The notes under the pieces: generated by a model
Databases searched by the model: none
Seen by the model: the letters and a program-made list of their open reading frames with translations, nothing else
Told to the model about the DNA's origin: nothing
Part shown: positions 29,121 through 37,006 of the stretch, piece by piece
How positions within the stretch are numbered: position 1 is the stretch's first letter
How the letters are laid out: every line of letters begins with the position of its first letter
Assembly: GCA_026982695.1 (NCBI GenBank)
Contig: JALSGS010000014.1
Span: forward strand, 178,241-242,240
DNA length: 64,000 nucleotides
Reading direction: 5' to 3'
DNA from: Saprospiraceae bacterium
Lineage (GTDB): Bacteria; Bacteroidota; Bacteroidia; Chitinophagales; Saprospiraceae
Position numbers and translations under genes: made by a program

Positions 29121-32111
29121 CTAGAAGCCCAAGTTGACACCAAACGTGATGGTGCGTGCCAAGAAGTAGGTGTTTCTGCGATCGATGCCCGGCGCCAATG
29201 GGTCAGCACCACTTGCACGACCGCCATTATCTACTGAGCCCGTATCGAAGAAGCGTACCTCAGGATCTACACCTGTGTATCCCGTAATCGTCAGCAAGTT
29301 CTGGCCAGAAATGTAGAAGCGCACCTTCGAAAAAGCACTGCCTTCAGGCAACTGGAAGTTGTAACCCAAAGTGGCGTTGTCGAGCTTGACGAAAGAAGCA
29401 TCTTCTACTTGGAAGCTCGAAAACTTATTAGGAGCTGTAAGGTTTTCGTCGAAGTATTTAGTCTTCACGCGATTCCACGTACCAATACCCGAGGGGTCCA
29501 GCGTCTCGTAGAATACGCGGAACATGTTGACGAGGCTGTGCCCAAAAGCACCGCGGAAGAAGAAGTTCAAATCCCAGTTGCCAAAGGTGAAGGTGTTGTT
29601 CCAACCCAGCTCAAAGTCCGGCAAGCCATTGCCAATCACGGTGTTGTCATCGTCTTCAAAGCCCTCAACCTCAATAGTGCCATCACCATCTACATCCTGG
29701 AAAATCCAATTACCTGAGTCGTCTACACCTTCAAATACAGGGCCCCAAATTTGCCCTAGCTCCTCACCTTCCTTGACGCGTACCATCATGATGTTGTTCA
29801 GGCCAGGAGCACCCACATTGGCGATATAGCGCACCTCGCCAAACTGCAAGTCTTCATTCGACAACGACACCAACGTGGTATTAAAAGTGGCAAAAGTAAG
29901 CCCCGATTCCCAACTCATATTTTCCTTCTGCACAGCCAATGCATTAAGTGCCAGCTCAAAGCCCTTACTTTCCAACTCACCGATGTTGACCCAGGTAAAC
30001 GGATAGAGGTTGGGTGGTACAGGCACGGGGAAGTACAACAACAAGTCGCGCGTGGTGCGGTTATAGTAGTCGATACTACCGGTTAGTTTGTAATCCATTA
30101 ATGCAAAGTCTATCCCTACATCGAGCTCTGTTTTGGTTTCCCACTTCAGGTCGGGATTGGCGTTGGATGCAGGACCATAGCTGGGTACATACGCACCGTT
30201 GAAGAAGAACTTGGACCCAGGTGCCAAACGCAGCAATGATAGATAACTTTCGCCAGGGATTGATCCAGTCACGCCATAGCCCACGCGCAGCTTGAGGTTG
30301 TCCACACTGCCAATATCAGCCAGATTGGTAATGTTGACTCCCGCCGATACCGCAGGGAAATTACCCCATTTGTTGTTGGCACCAAAACGCGAAGATCCCT
30401 CTCGACGCATCGTCACGTCCAAATAATAGGTATCCCCTAGGTTAAAACTGGCACGGCCAAAGAATGCAATAAGGCGGTGGCTATTTTTGTAACTCCACAC
30501 ATTGCCCAATCCATTGGGAAAGTCCAGGGCAGATCCTATATTGTTGTAAGTCGTTACATCGGAAAGGAAATTGCCCCCTTCCATGCCAAAACCTTCGGTG
30601 ATGAAGTCTTGATAAGAGTAGCCACCCAACAACTTGAACTCCGTATTGCCAAACTGTGTGCTGTAATTGACCGTTGCCTCAAACAATTGCGAAGTGCGAT
30701 CTTCCGTAGCCCTACGTGCTAAGCCATTGCGGTCTTTGCCGCGGAAAAAAGAGTTTTTGTCGTAGTATTCGCCATACACATCACTTTCGCGCTGTATGCT
30801 GTAGAAAGCAGTGCCACTGAGGCCTTCCAACAACTGAAGCTCAGCACGTGCGCTACCGATGAGGCGCTTGAACTTCCCTTCATTGAGGTTTTGCTCGATA
30901 ATCGCTACAGGGTTGAAGTAGTCAAAAAGCACTTCCTGGAAGTAACCATCGTACTGCTCAAACTCGGGATCCGAACTAGTAATGGGCGCTGTAGGCTTGT
31001 ACACAGTGGCATAACGGAATGCCTCAGTAAAGCCAAACTCAGCGTTGCGCGATGTAGCCGTAAGATTGACAGATAAATTCAACCGTTCGTTTAAAGCCTT
31101 TTGATTGAGGTTCAGTCGGCCATTGATCTGATCAAAGCCATTGAAGCGCGCAATGCCATCCACACTCCGATAGTTAAATGAAGCGCGATAAGATGTGAGC
31201 GCCGTACCACCCGATAGCGATAAATTGTGTACTTGTGCCACGCCTGTACGCGACACGGCATCGTACCAGTCAGTACTCGTACTAGGATCACCATCAGCGT
31301 CGGGGCCTCCATATTGCAAATATTCCTCAGCAGTAAGCACAGGCACCTGGCGTGCCATGCTAGAAGTAGCTAGCTGACCGCTGTATTCAGCCTTGACACG
31401 GCCGCGCTCACCCGACTTAGTCGTAATGAGGATCACACCAGCAGAAGCACGCGTGCCGTAGATGGCCGCTGCTGACCCATCTTTCAACACATCAATAGTA
31501 GCAATATCAGAAGGATCGACACTCTGTAGCGAGGCGCCCAGCACTCCATCAATGATGACCAATGGCTGCTGATTTTGACTTACCGTAGAAAGTCCACGCA
31601 ACCGCATGGTAAATCCCGCATTGGGATCAGATCCCGGCCGAGATATCGTCAAGCCCGCAACCTTGCCTTGCAATAACTGGATAGGGTCATTGACATTGCC
31701 CTGGTTAAAATCTTCTGCCTTCACACTGGTGACCGAACTAGTGACCTCTTTGGCTTTTTTAGTGCCATAACCCACTACCACTACTTCATCCAAAGCCGTA
31801 CCCGGCTGTAGGGATATATCGTACACATCAGATGCCCCTAGCGTGATCGTAGCCGTCTGATAGCCCGTGTAGGAAACCTCCAGCGCAGTGGCACCCTCCG
31901 GTACCTCTAAGCTGAAAGAACCATCAAGATCAGTAATGGTACCTGTGGCAGTACCTACCACTAAGACATTGGCTCCAATGAGCGGTTCGCCCGTTTCGGC
32001 ATCGATGACCGTACCACGTACGGTACGTTGTGCCCAAGCGAAGTTGCCCAGTGCCAACCCCAGTAAGAGCAATACCAGGTGCCTGGAAAAATTGTCAAAT
32101 CTAAGTTTCAT
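29121..32111 (-). CDS. SusC/RagA family TonB-linked outer-membrane transporter
   Basis: TonB-dependent channel that imports the ligand captured by the SusD partner. Seen: 996 residues; signal peptide (about 1-27); CarboxypepD_reg-like domain (about 28-105, with VRGTVIDAETGEPLIGANV); a DEVVVVGYG TonB-box-type segment; a plug domain with GSAAAIYGTRASAGVI; and a 22-strand barrel ending in Phe (TFGVNLGF). Length is normal for the family. The 406-bp upstream region is shared with the divergent protease gene and holds a 12-bp direct repeat. The following SusD and ASPIC genes are the likely co-transcribed partners. No sigma/anti-sigma pair or hydrolase is adjacent, so the substrate is not indicated. 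Confidence 0.97.
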   Translation of the reverse strand: MKLRFDNFSRHLVLLLLGLALGNFAWAQRTVRGTVIDAETGEPLIGANVLVVGTATGTITDLDGSFSLEVPEGATALEVSYTGYQTATITLGASDVYDISLQPGTALDEVVVVGYGTKKAKEVTSSVTSVKAEDFNQGNVNDPIQLLQGKVAGLTISRPGSDPNAGFTMRLRGLSTVSQNQQPLVIIDGVLGASLQSVDPSDIATIDVLKDGSAAAIYGTRASAGVILITTKSGERGRVKAEYSGQLATSSMARQVPVLTAEEYLQYGGPDADGDPSTSTDWYDAVSRTGVAQVHNLSLSGGTALTSYRASFNYRSVDGIARFNGFDQINGRLNLNQKALNERLNLSVNLTATSRNAEFGFTEAFRYATVYKPTAPITSSDPEFEQYDGYFQEVLFDYFNPVAIIEQNLNEGKFKRLIGSARAELQLLEGLSGTAFYSIQRESDVYGEYYDKNSFFRGKDRNGLARRATEDRTSQLFEATVNYSTQFGNTEFKLLGGYSYQDFITEGFGMEGGNFLSDVTTYNNIGSALDFPNGLGNVWSYKNSHRLIAFFGRASFNLGDTYYLDVTMRREGSSRFGANNKWGNFPAVSAGVNITNLADIGSVDNLKLRVGYGVTGSIPGESYLSLLRLAPGSKFFFNGAYVPSYGPASNANPDLKWETKTELDVGIDFALMDYKLTGSIDYYNRTTRDLLLYFPVPVPPNLYPFTWVNIGELESKGFELALNALAVQKENMSWESGLTFATFNTTLVSLSNEDLQFGEVRYIANVGAPGLNNIMMVRVKEGEELGQIWGPVFEGVDDSGNWIFQDVDGDGTIEVEGFEDDDNTVIGNGLPDFELGWNNTFTFGNWDLNFFFRGAFGHSLVNMFRVFYETLDPSGIGTWNRVKTKYFDENLTAPNKFSSFQVEDASFVKLDNATLGYNFQLPEGSAFSKVRFYISGQNLLTITGYTGVDPEVRFFDTGSVDNGGRASGADPLAPGIDRRNTYFLARTITFGVNLGF

Positions 32112-32517
32112 ACACTCGAAGGTTTGATTAAGAAATCTGAATATATGCTTGCGTCACGAGCGCAACCACAACCTAAATAGCAACTTTCACACTAAGACAA
32201 ACACACAAAACTTCCATTGATAATCAGCAAACTAACACAAAAAATGGCAATTTTTTAATTGATTTCTTGTAGGTATCACACTAAGACTTGCTTTGCAAAA
32301 GTGACAAACACTAAGCATTTAACCAAAATTTGGAAGAAGATTTTTCACATTTACAGTCATGCAAAACATTGTACGTTAATAGTTGATATCAAGGCTTTTG
32401 TCACAAGCCCATATGCCTTCCGCCCTACACACCACTACACCCAAGCACGCTGCTTGCAAATAGCCACAAATGTCGATCTTGTAGGCAGCAATAATAGATC
32501 TACCAACCACGTCTGAT
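32112..32517. promoter_or_regulatory. Divergent regulatory region between SusC and the PDZ protease, with 12-bp direct repeats
   Basis: 406 bp without a gene. TCACACTAAGAC occurs at 32186-32197 and again at 32276-32287, exactly 90 bp apart, and a partial copy (ACACTAAG) lies near 32307. A near-consensus -7 element for SusC (TTAGTTTG on the minus strand, 32235-32228, one mismatch) falls between the two full copies. The region is visibly AT-rich. Confidence 0.4.
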
Positions 32518-33780
32518 ATGCATGCAAAAAAGGTGTTGTGGCCCAATTGCATTCTTTTTGGAGTGCTATGGTTTCTGGTAGACATACATAATGGGTTGGG
32601 ACAAGAGTGGCTGCAGCAACAACGCATTAAGGACTTTGCACGAATCGATTTACCCTTTCAATACATCAACGACCTCATCGTAGTAGACGTAATCTTCAAC
32701 CGAAGCGTTCCCTTGCGCTTTATCTTTGACACAGGTGCGGAACACACCATTCTGACCAAACGCGAAATTACCGATCTACTGCGATTGCCCTATAGACGCG
32801 TCATCCGCATCAGAGGTGCCGATATGAGCCAAGACCTGTTCGCCTACTTAGTTACAGACGTACACCTCGAGATCGAAGAGCGGCTTCACGCGGCCAATCA
32901 GGCCATATTGGTGTTAGACGACGACTATTTCCGATTTGATGAGCTGACAGGTCTGCAAATCCACGGCATTCTGGGTGCCGATGTGTTCAAACAATTTGTG
33001 GTGCGCATCAACTACCAACGCCAGCTAATTACCCTTTTTCGCGTACCTCACTTTAAACCACCCCGGCACAACACCGAAATTGTAGATTTAGACATTTATA
33101 AAAATAAACCCTATCTCTACGTCAAAGGGCGACTGCCCCAATCCGATATGACGCTCCAGCTCAAATTACTGGTAGATACCGGTGCAGGCCTTCCTATATT
33201 GCTCAACATCGACACGCACCCCCTATTAAAACTCCCCCCCAACACCGTACCTGGCAATATCGGTGCTGGACTAGGCGGCTTTCTGCAGGGTTATGTGGGG
33301 CGACTCGAAGAGCTACATATAGGTCCATTTGCCCTGTACAACGTACTGACCAACTTCCAGCAACTCCACCCCGACGCCGATACTTCCTTTCTCCACGGCC
33401 GCCACGGCATCCTGGGCAACCAACTGCTCAGCCGTTTTGTCGTCTACATAGATTACAGCAAAGGCAAGCTATACCTGCAACCAACCAAGCAACTCAATAA
33501 ACCCTTCGAGTTTGACCGCAGTGGTCTACTCATTATCGCCTCGGGCCCATTGCTCAATCACTACACCGTGCATTACGTCGTGCCTGGATCCCCTGCACAT
33601 TTAGCCGGTATCCAACAAGGCGACGAAATCGTGCGTATCGGCATATGGCCCGCGGAGCTGCTCAGCCTTCAAGGTATCAACAAAATACTGCGCAAAAAGC
33701 CCGGCAAAAAAGTGCACATTACCTACAGGCGCAATGGCCAAAAACACCGCGTGACGCTCACCCTACGCGACCTCATATAA
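32518..33780 (+). CDS. Exported retropepsin-like aspartyl protease with two DTGA motifs and a C-terminal PDZ domain
   Basis: Seen: 420 residues. An N-terminal hydrophobic signal (ILFGVLWFLVDI) leads to the first protease half with FIFDTGAEHT (Asp71) and a GILGADVF flap/strand region. The second half has LLVDTGAG (Asp220) and GILGNQLL. A PDZ domain (about 345-415, VPGSPAHLAGIQQGDEIV) closes the protein. Two complete DTGA halves on one chain mean that it could form the active site without dimerising. Known: PDZ-linked aspartyl proteases are widespread in Bacteroidetes, with few known substrates. Its role in the periplasm or at the surface is inferred from the signal. Confidence 0.85.
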   Translation: MHAKKVLWPNCILFGVLWFLVDIHNGLGQEWLQQQRIKDFARIDLPFQYINDLIVVDVIFNRSVPLRFIFDTGAEHTILTKREITDLLRLPYRRVIRIRGADMSQDLFAYLVTDVHLEIEERLHAANQAILVLDDDYFRFDELTGLQIHGILGADVFKQFVVRINYQRQLITLFRVPHFKPPRHNTEIVDLDIYKNKPYLYVKGRLPQSDMTLQLKLLVDTGAGLPILLNIDTHPLLKLPPNTVPGNIGAGLGGFLQGYVGRLEELHIGPFALYNVLTNFQQLHPDADTSFLHGRHGILGNQLLSRFVVYIDYSKGKLYLQPTKQLNKPFEFDRSGLLIIASGPLLNHYTVHYVVPGSPAHLAGIQQGDEIVRIGIWPAELLSLQGINKILRKKPGKKVHITYRRNGQKHRVTLTLRDLI

Positions 33781-34099
33781 CCGGTCGATCAAAATTACAA
33801 GCCGTTCAATAAAAAAAATACACCGTTCACTATTGCACATATACTACGACTACCTTAACTTCGGCCCAAGCACTCCGCCATATGCACCAAACATACCGTG
33901 AGAAAACACCAAATCTGTATTCCATGAGCGAGGCCCCAGGCAAGGAATATTGTTTCTCTATTTTGCAGAGCTGTACTTACCTCGCTTTGTTGGGAAACTC
34001 CAGGAGGGAATGGGCGGAGTGCTCTTTTTTCTCTACCTCAGTGCCCATCACTTGTTCCCCAAAGTGAGCTCCTCTGTATCCACTTGCCGTGTGCACACC
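33781..34099. other. Gene-free stretch between the PDZ protease and TlpA-like genes
   Basis: 319 bp between convergent genes. No convincing coding frame, tRNA, long hairpin or terminator with a T-run was seen. Confidence 0.5.
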
Positions 34100-34642
34100 T
34101 CACTGCGGTAGGCGCTTGCGATCCAGCAGCCGCTCCATTTCCGATATAGGCAAGTTTAACCCCATGATGTATCCCTTCGGGTTGATCAAAAAAGTCGTAG
34201 GTGTTTGCCTGACACCATATAGCTTGGCCAAGGGCGAGTCGAAAAACCGCAAACTCGTCGCTCGATCCAATATGTGATAGGGCCAAGACAGGCCATCTTG
34301 CTCGATGGCTCGTACCCATCGCATGCTGTCTCGTTCTATACCTATAGAGACGATGATAAATCCATCGGCATCGAGGAACGATGCATGGCCATAACGCTCG
34401 TAAAAACGTACCAATTGGGGGTTCTGCTGGCGACAAGGCGGGCACCAACTACCCCAAAAATCGAGTAACACGTACTTGCCTCTGTGATCGGCCAAGCGAA
34501 AAAGCGTGCCATCGCGCAAAGTCGCCTCAAAAAGAGGGGCTTGCTCTCCAGTGATGTAATTGGGTCGAAAGTATAAGTAACGCCCTAACCACACCCCCAC
34601 AACCACGATCAACAATACAAGTAGAAAACGAGTGAACCTCAT
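34100..34642 (-). CDS. TlpA-like membrane-anchored thioredoxin-family protein
   Basis: Seen: 180 residues. One N-terminal membrane anchor or uncleaved signal (residues 5-20, LVLLIVVVGVWLG) precedes a thioredoxin fold with active site GSWCPPCRQ (Cys67, Cys70) and the cis-Pro region QTPTTFLINPKG. Known: TlpA/ResA/AhpC-TSA proteins reduce or exchange disulfides in the periplasm, often for cytochrome c maturation. No cytochrome-biogenesis gene is adjacent, so the partner is unknown. An exact -7 element lies 19 nt before the ATG. Confidence 0.92.
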   Translation of the reverse strand: MRFTRFLLVLLIVVVGVWLGRYLYFRPNYITGEQAPLFEATLRDGTLFRLADHRGKYVLLDFWGSWCPPCRQQNPQLVRFYERYGHASFLDADGFIIVSIGIERDSMRWVRAIEQDGLSWPYHILDRATSLRFFDSPLAKLYGVRQTPTTFLINPKGYIMGLNLPISEMERLLDRKRLPQ

Positions 34643-34660
34643 ATATATCTATTTTGGGAA

Positions 34661-34668
34661 CAAAGGTA
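34661..34668 (-). promoter_or_regulatory. -7 promoter element of the TlpA-like gene
   Basis: Minus strand TACCTTTG, an exact TAnnTTTG match, ending 19 nt upstream of the ATG. No clear -33 TTTG. Confidence 0.4.
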
Positions 34669-34771
34669 AATGCGTATGTATTTTGCCTACATGCTACCGC
34701 TACATTTTCCAGCTTTCTCCACCCCAAATGCAAGCAAGGGCAAAATTTGAAGATTTTTTGAAGTAAAAGCT

Positions 34772-34802
34772 TTTGCAAAAAAAGCGTATCTCGTATTTTG
34801 GC
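34772..34802 (+). promoter_or_regulatory. Candidate promoter for the SSS symporter leader
   Basis: TTTG at 34772-34775, an 18-bp spacer, then TATTTTGG at 34794-34801, close to TAnnTTTG but with one spacing difference. If real, it gives a leader of about 260 nt before the ATG at 35066. Confidence 0.3.
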
Positions 34803-34854
34803 CCCTGAAAGCACAAATTGCTTGTAAGCTTAACAAGAGCGGGTGTGCGATAAA

Positions 34855-34890
34855 ATGCCCATATACAAACGCGAATTACGAGGTGACTGA
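34855..34890 (+). other. Possible 11-codon leader peptide frame
   Basis: ATG to TGA encoding MPIYKRELRGD, between the candidate promoter and the terminator-like hairpin. A frame this short can arise by chance and no obvious regulatory codon run is seen; it is listed only because of its position. Confidence 0.15.
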
Positions 34891-34955
34891 TTTTTTTCTT
34901 CTGAGAAAAACATCTCACCAAAGAGTCCTTCATTAACAGTCGGGTGATTTCTTGC

Positions 34956-34994
34956 AAGAGCGAATGAAACCTCGCGTTTCTTCGCTCTTTTTTT
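34956..34994 (+). terminator. Terminator-like hairpin in the leader of the SSS symporter gene
   Basis: Arms AAGAGCGAA/TTCGCTCTT and GAAAC/GTTTC with a single bulged T, a 5-nt loop and a run of seven T. It is 70 bp upstream of the symporter ATG, and no plus-strand gene lies between it and 33780. It therefore looks like an attenuator, or the end of an unannotated small RNA, rather than an ordinary gene terminator. Confidence 0.65.
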
Positions 34995-35065
34995 GCTCTT
35001 TGCCCGACATGTATTCCCAAAACCACTCGAATTGTTTACCATTGCTACTTCAAAAAGAGCGGCAA

Positions 35066-36799
35066 ATGGAACAATTCTCTCTTTCCACTCTCGACATTGC
35101 CATCATGTTAGCTTATGCCGTTGGCATCATTGGATATGGGTTGTATCATGCTAAGCGCAAAAACTCGGAAGAATACTTTCTAGCAGGCCGCAATATGATA
35201 TGGCCCATTGTGGGCATTTCGCTTTTTGCCGCCAATATCTCCAGCTCGACACTTGTAGGTCTGGCTGGCGATGCCTTTAAGGGCAACGTTCACGTGTACA
35301 ACTACGAATGGCTAGCTGCCGTTGTACTCGTGTTCTTCGCCATATTTTTTCTGCCGTTCTATCTACGCAGCCAGGTGTACACTATGCCCGAGTTTTTGGA
35401 GCGGCGCTACGATGTGCGTTCTCGCTACTATTTCAGCTTCATCACCATCGTGGGTAACGTACTCATCGACACTGCTGCAGGCTTGTATGTGGGCACTATC
35501 GTGCTCAAGTTGATGTTCCCACAGCTATCTACCGGACTTATCATCGCCATCTTGGCCTTTGCCGCTGCCGCCTATACCATTCCAGGTGGCCTCAACTCGG
35601 TCATCCAAACTGAGGTGGTTCAGGCCATTCTGCTAGTGTTTGGCTCGATCCTGCTCACCTATTTTGCCTTCGAGGCGGTAGGTGGCTGGTCGGCCTTTAT
35701 CGAGGGCTTAGACCGCATGGCTGCCTCAGGTGCTTTTGCAAATGAAGGTGGCGGCAAGCCCTTGCGCAGTGCCGAAGAGGTACTCAGCCTTATCCGACCA
35801 ACTGATGACCCCTTCATGCCGTGGACAGGCTTAGTGCTGGGTGCACCAATTTTAGGTTTCTACTTTTGGGCCAACAACCAGTTCATGGTGCAGCGCGTAC
35901 TGGGTGCCAAAAATCTCAACCACGGCCGATGGGGTGCACTTTTTGCCGGCTTGCTCAAGCTGCCTGTGCTCTTCTTCATGGTCCTGCCCGGTGCCGTAGC
36001 CATCCTGTTGTTTCACGATCTGGACCTGAGTGCCCTGCAATATGCCCGCCCTGATGGCACCATTTGCGCCAATCTGCGCGATTGCCCCAACATGACGTAC
36101 CCGGTGCTGCTGTTCAACCTGTTGCCCAAAGGTATTTTAGGCCTCGTACTGGCCGGCCTGCTGGCCGCCATGATGTCCAGTGTGTCGGCTACGTTCAACT
36201 CTGCCTCCACCCTCATTACCATGGACTTCGTCCAAAAGATCAAACCCGACCTGACGAGCCAGCAGCTGGTACGCGTAGGGCAAATAGCCACCTTGGCGCT
36301 CGTCGTACTGGCCTCGCTGTGGGCCCCTCAGATCGAGCGCGCCGCTTCGCTCTTCCAATACTTGCAAATCGTACTGGCCTTTATCTGTCCACCTGTAGCA
36401 GCTGCCTTTATCGTTGGCCTTTTCTGGAAGCGCGCCAATGGCACAGGAGCTTTTGTCAGCCTGCTCGCGGGCTTCGCCTTGGCTATCGTCATGGTCGCTG
36501 CTGCAGTACTGACTACCATTTCAGCAGCTTCGGCCCCTGCCTGGGCCCAATGGCTCGAACAGATCCACTTCCTACACAAGGCCTTCTATCTCTTTGTCCT
36601 TAGTGCAGGAGTGAACATCATCGTCAGCTTGCTCACAGCTCCACCACCTGCCGACAAGGTCGCACAATACACTTGGCACAAACACATGATAGAGGCCGAA
36701 AGTGCGGAATTGGCGCAGTTGCCTTGGTACCAAAACTACCGATACTTGGCCATTGGCCTGCTGCTACTCACCGCTCTCTTAGTGGGCTACTTCGCCTAA
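35066..36799 (+). CDS. Sodium:solute symporter (SSS family)
   Basis: Sodium-coupled uptake of a small solute across the inner membrane. Seen: 577 residues with about 13-15 hydrophobic helices. Early motifs are EEYFLAGRNM and SLFAANISSSTLVGLAGDAF, the helix-1/2 region that lines the sodium and substrate site in SSS proteins. NNQFMVQRVLGAKN and LAAMMSSVSATFNSASTL follow in the middle, the SSF signature area. An open frame extends 38 codons upstream through the hairpin, but the ATG at 35066 begins a typical N-terminus (MEQFSLSTLDIAIML). Substrate unknown: sugar, inositol and sialic-acid transporters share these features. Regulation by the leader hairpin is inferred. Confidence 0.93.
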   Translation: MEQFSLSTLDIAIMLAYAVGIIGYGLYHAKRKNSEEYFLAGRNMIWPIVGISLFAANISSSTLVGLAGDAFKGNVHVYNYEWLAAVVLVFFAIFFLPFYLRSQVYTMPEFLERRYDVRSRYYFSFITIVGNVLIDTAAGLYVGTIVLKLMFPQLSTGLIIAILAFAAAAYTIPGGLNSVIQTEVVQAILLVFGSILLTYFAFEAVGGWSAFIEGLDRMAASGAFANEGGGKPLRSAEEVLSLIRPTDDPFMPWTGLVLGAPILGFYFWANNQFMVQRVLGAKNLNHGRWGALFAGLLKLPVLFFMVLPGAVAILLFHDLDLSALQYARPDGTICANLRDCPNMTYPVLLFNLLPKGILGLVLAGLLAAMMSSVSATFNSASTLITMDFVQKIKPDLTSQQLVRVGQIATLALVVLASLWAPQIERAASLFQYLQIVLAFICPPVAAAFIVGLFWKRANGTGAFVSLLAGFALAIVMVAAAVLTTISAASAPAWAQWLEQIHFLHKAFYLFVLSAGVNIIVSLLTAPPPADKVAQYTWHKHMIEAESAELAQLPWYQNYRYLAIGLLLLTALLVGYFA

Positions 36800-36934
36800 A
36801 CGCACAGTGGGTGCTTGCAACTCACTACACCTGACCATTCCTCATACCCGATCCGCCACACCCCATCAGGACCCACCAACTGGTCTTGTAAAGGCCACCA
36901 TTGTCCTTTCGGAAAGGAAAAAACTTCGCCTATG

Positions 36935-36968
36935 TTTTCTTATTTAGACTAATTCCATATAGATTTGC
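36935..36968 (+). promoter_or_regulatory. Promoter of the FecA-like receptor gene
   Basis: Exact -7 element TAGATTTG (then C) at 36960-36967, with a T-rich stretch at 36935-36938 at about -33. The palindrome TCCTTTC-G-GAAAGGA at 36904-36918 lies upstream and could be a regulator site; it is not Fur-like. Confidence 0.5.
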
Positions 36969-37006
36969 CCCGTCGAATCATTAAGTCCAAAATTCAACTA
37001 TTTGAT

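Noticed and set aside
33882..34067. Small plus-strand frame in the gap before the TlpA-like gene
   Set aside because: 61 codons, no motif or signal, no promoter or ribosome-binding feature seen.
36904..36918. Palindrome upstream of the FecA-like receptor as a Fur box
   Set aside because: TCCTTTC-G-GAAAGGA does not resemble the AT-rich GATAATGATAATCATTATC-type Fur site; kept only as a possible operator of unknown type.
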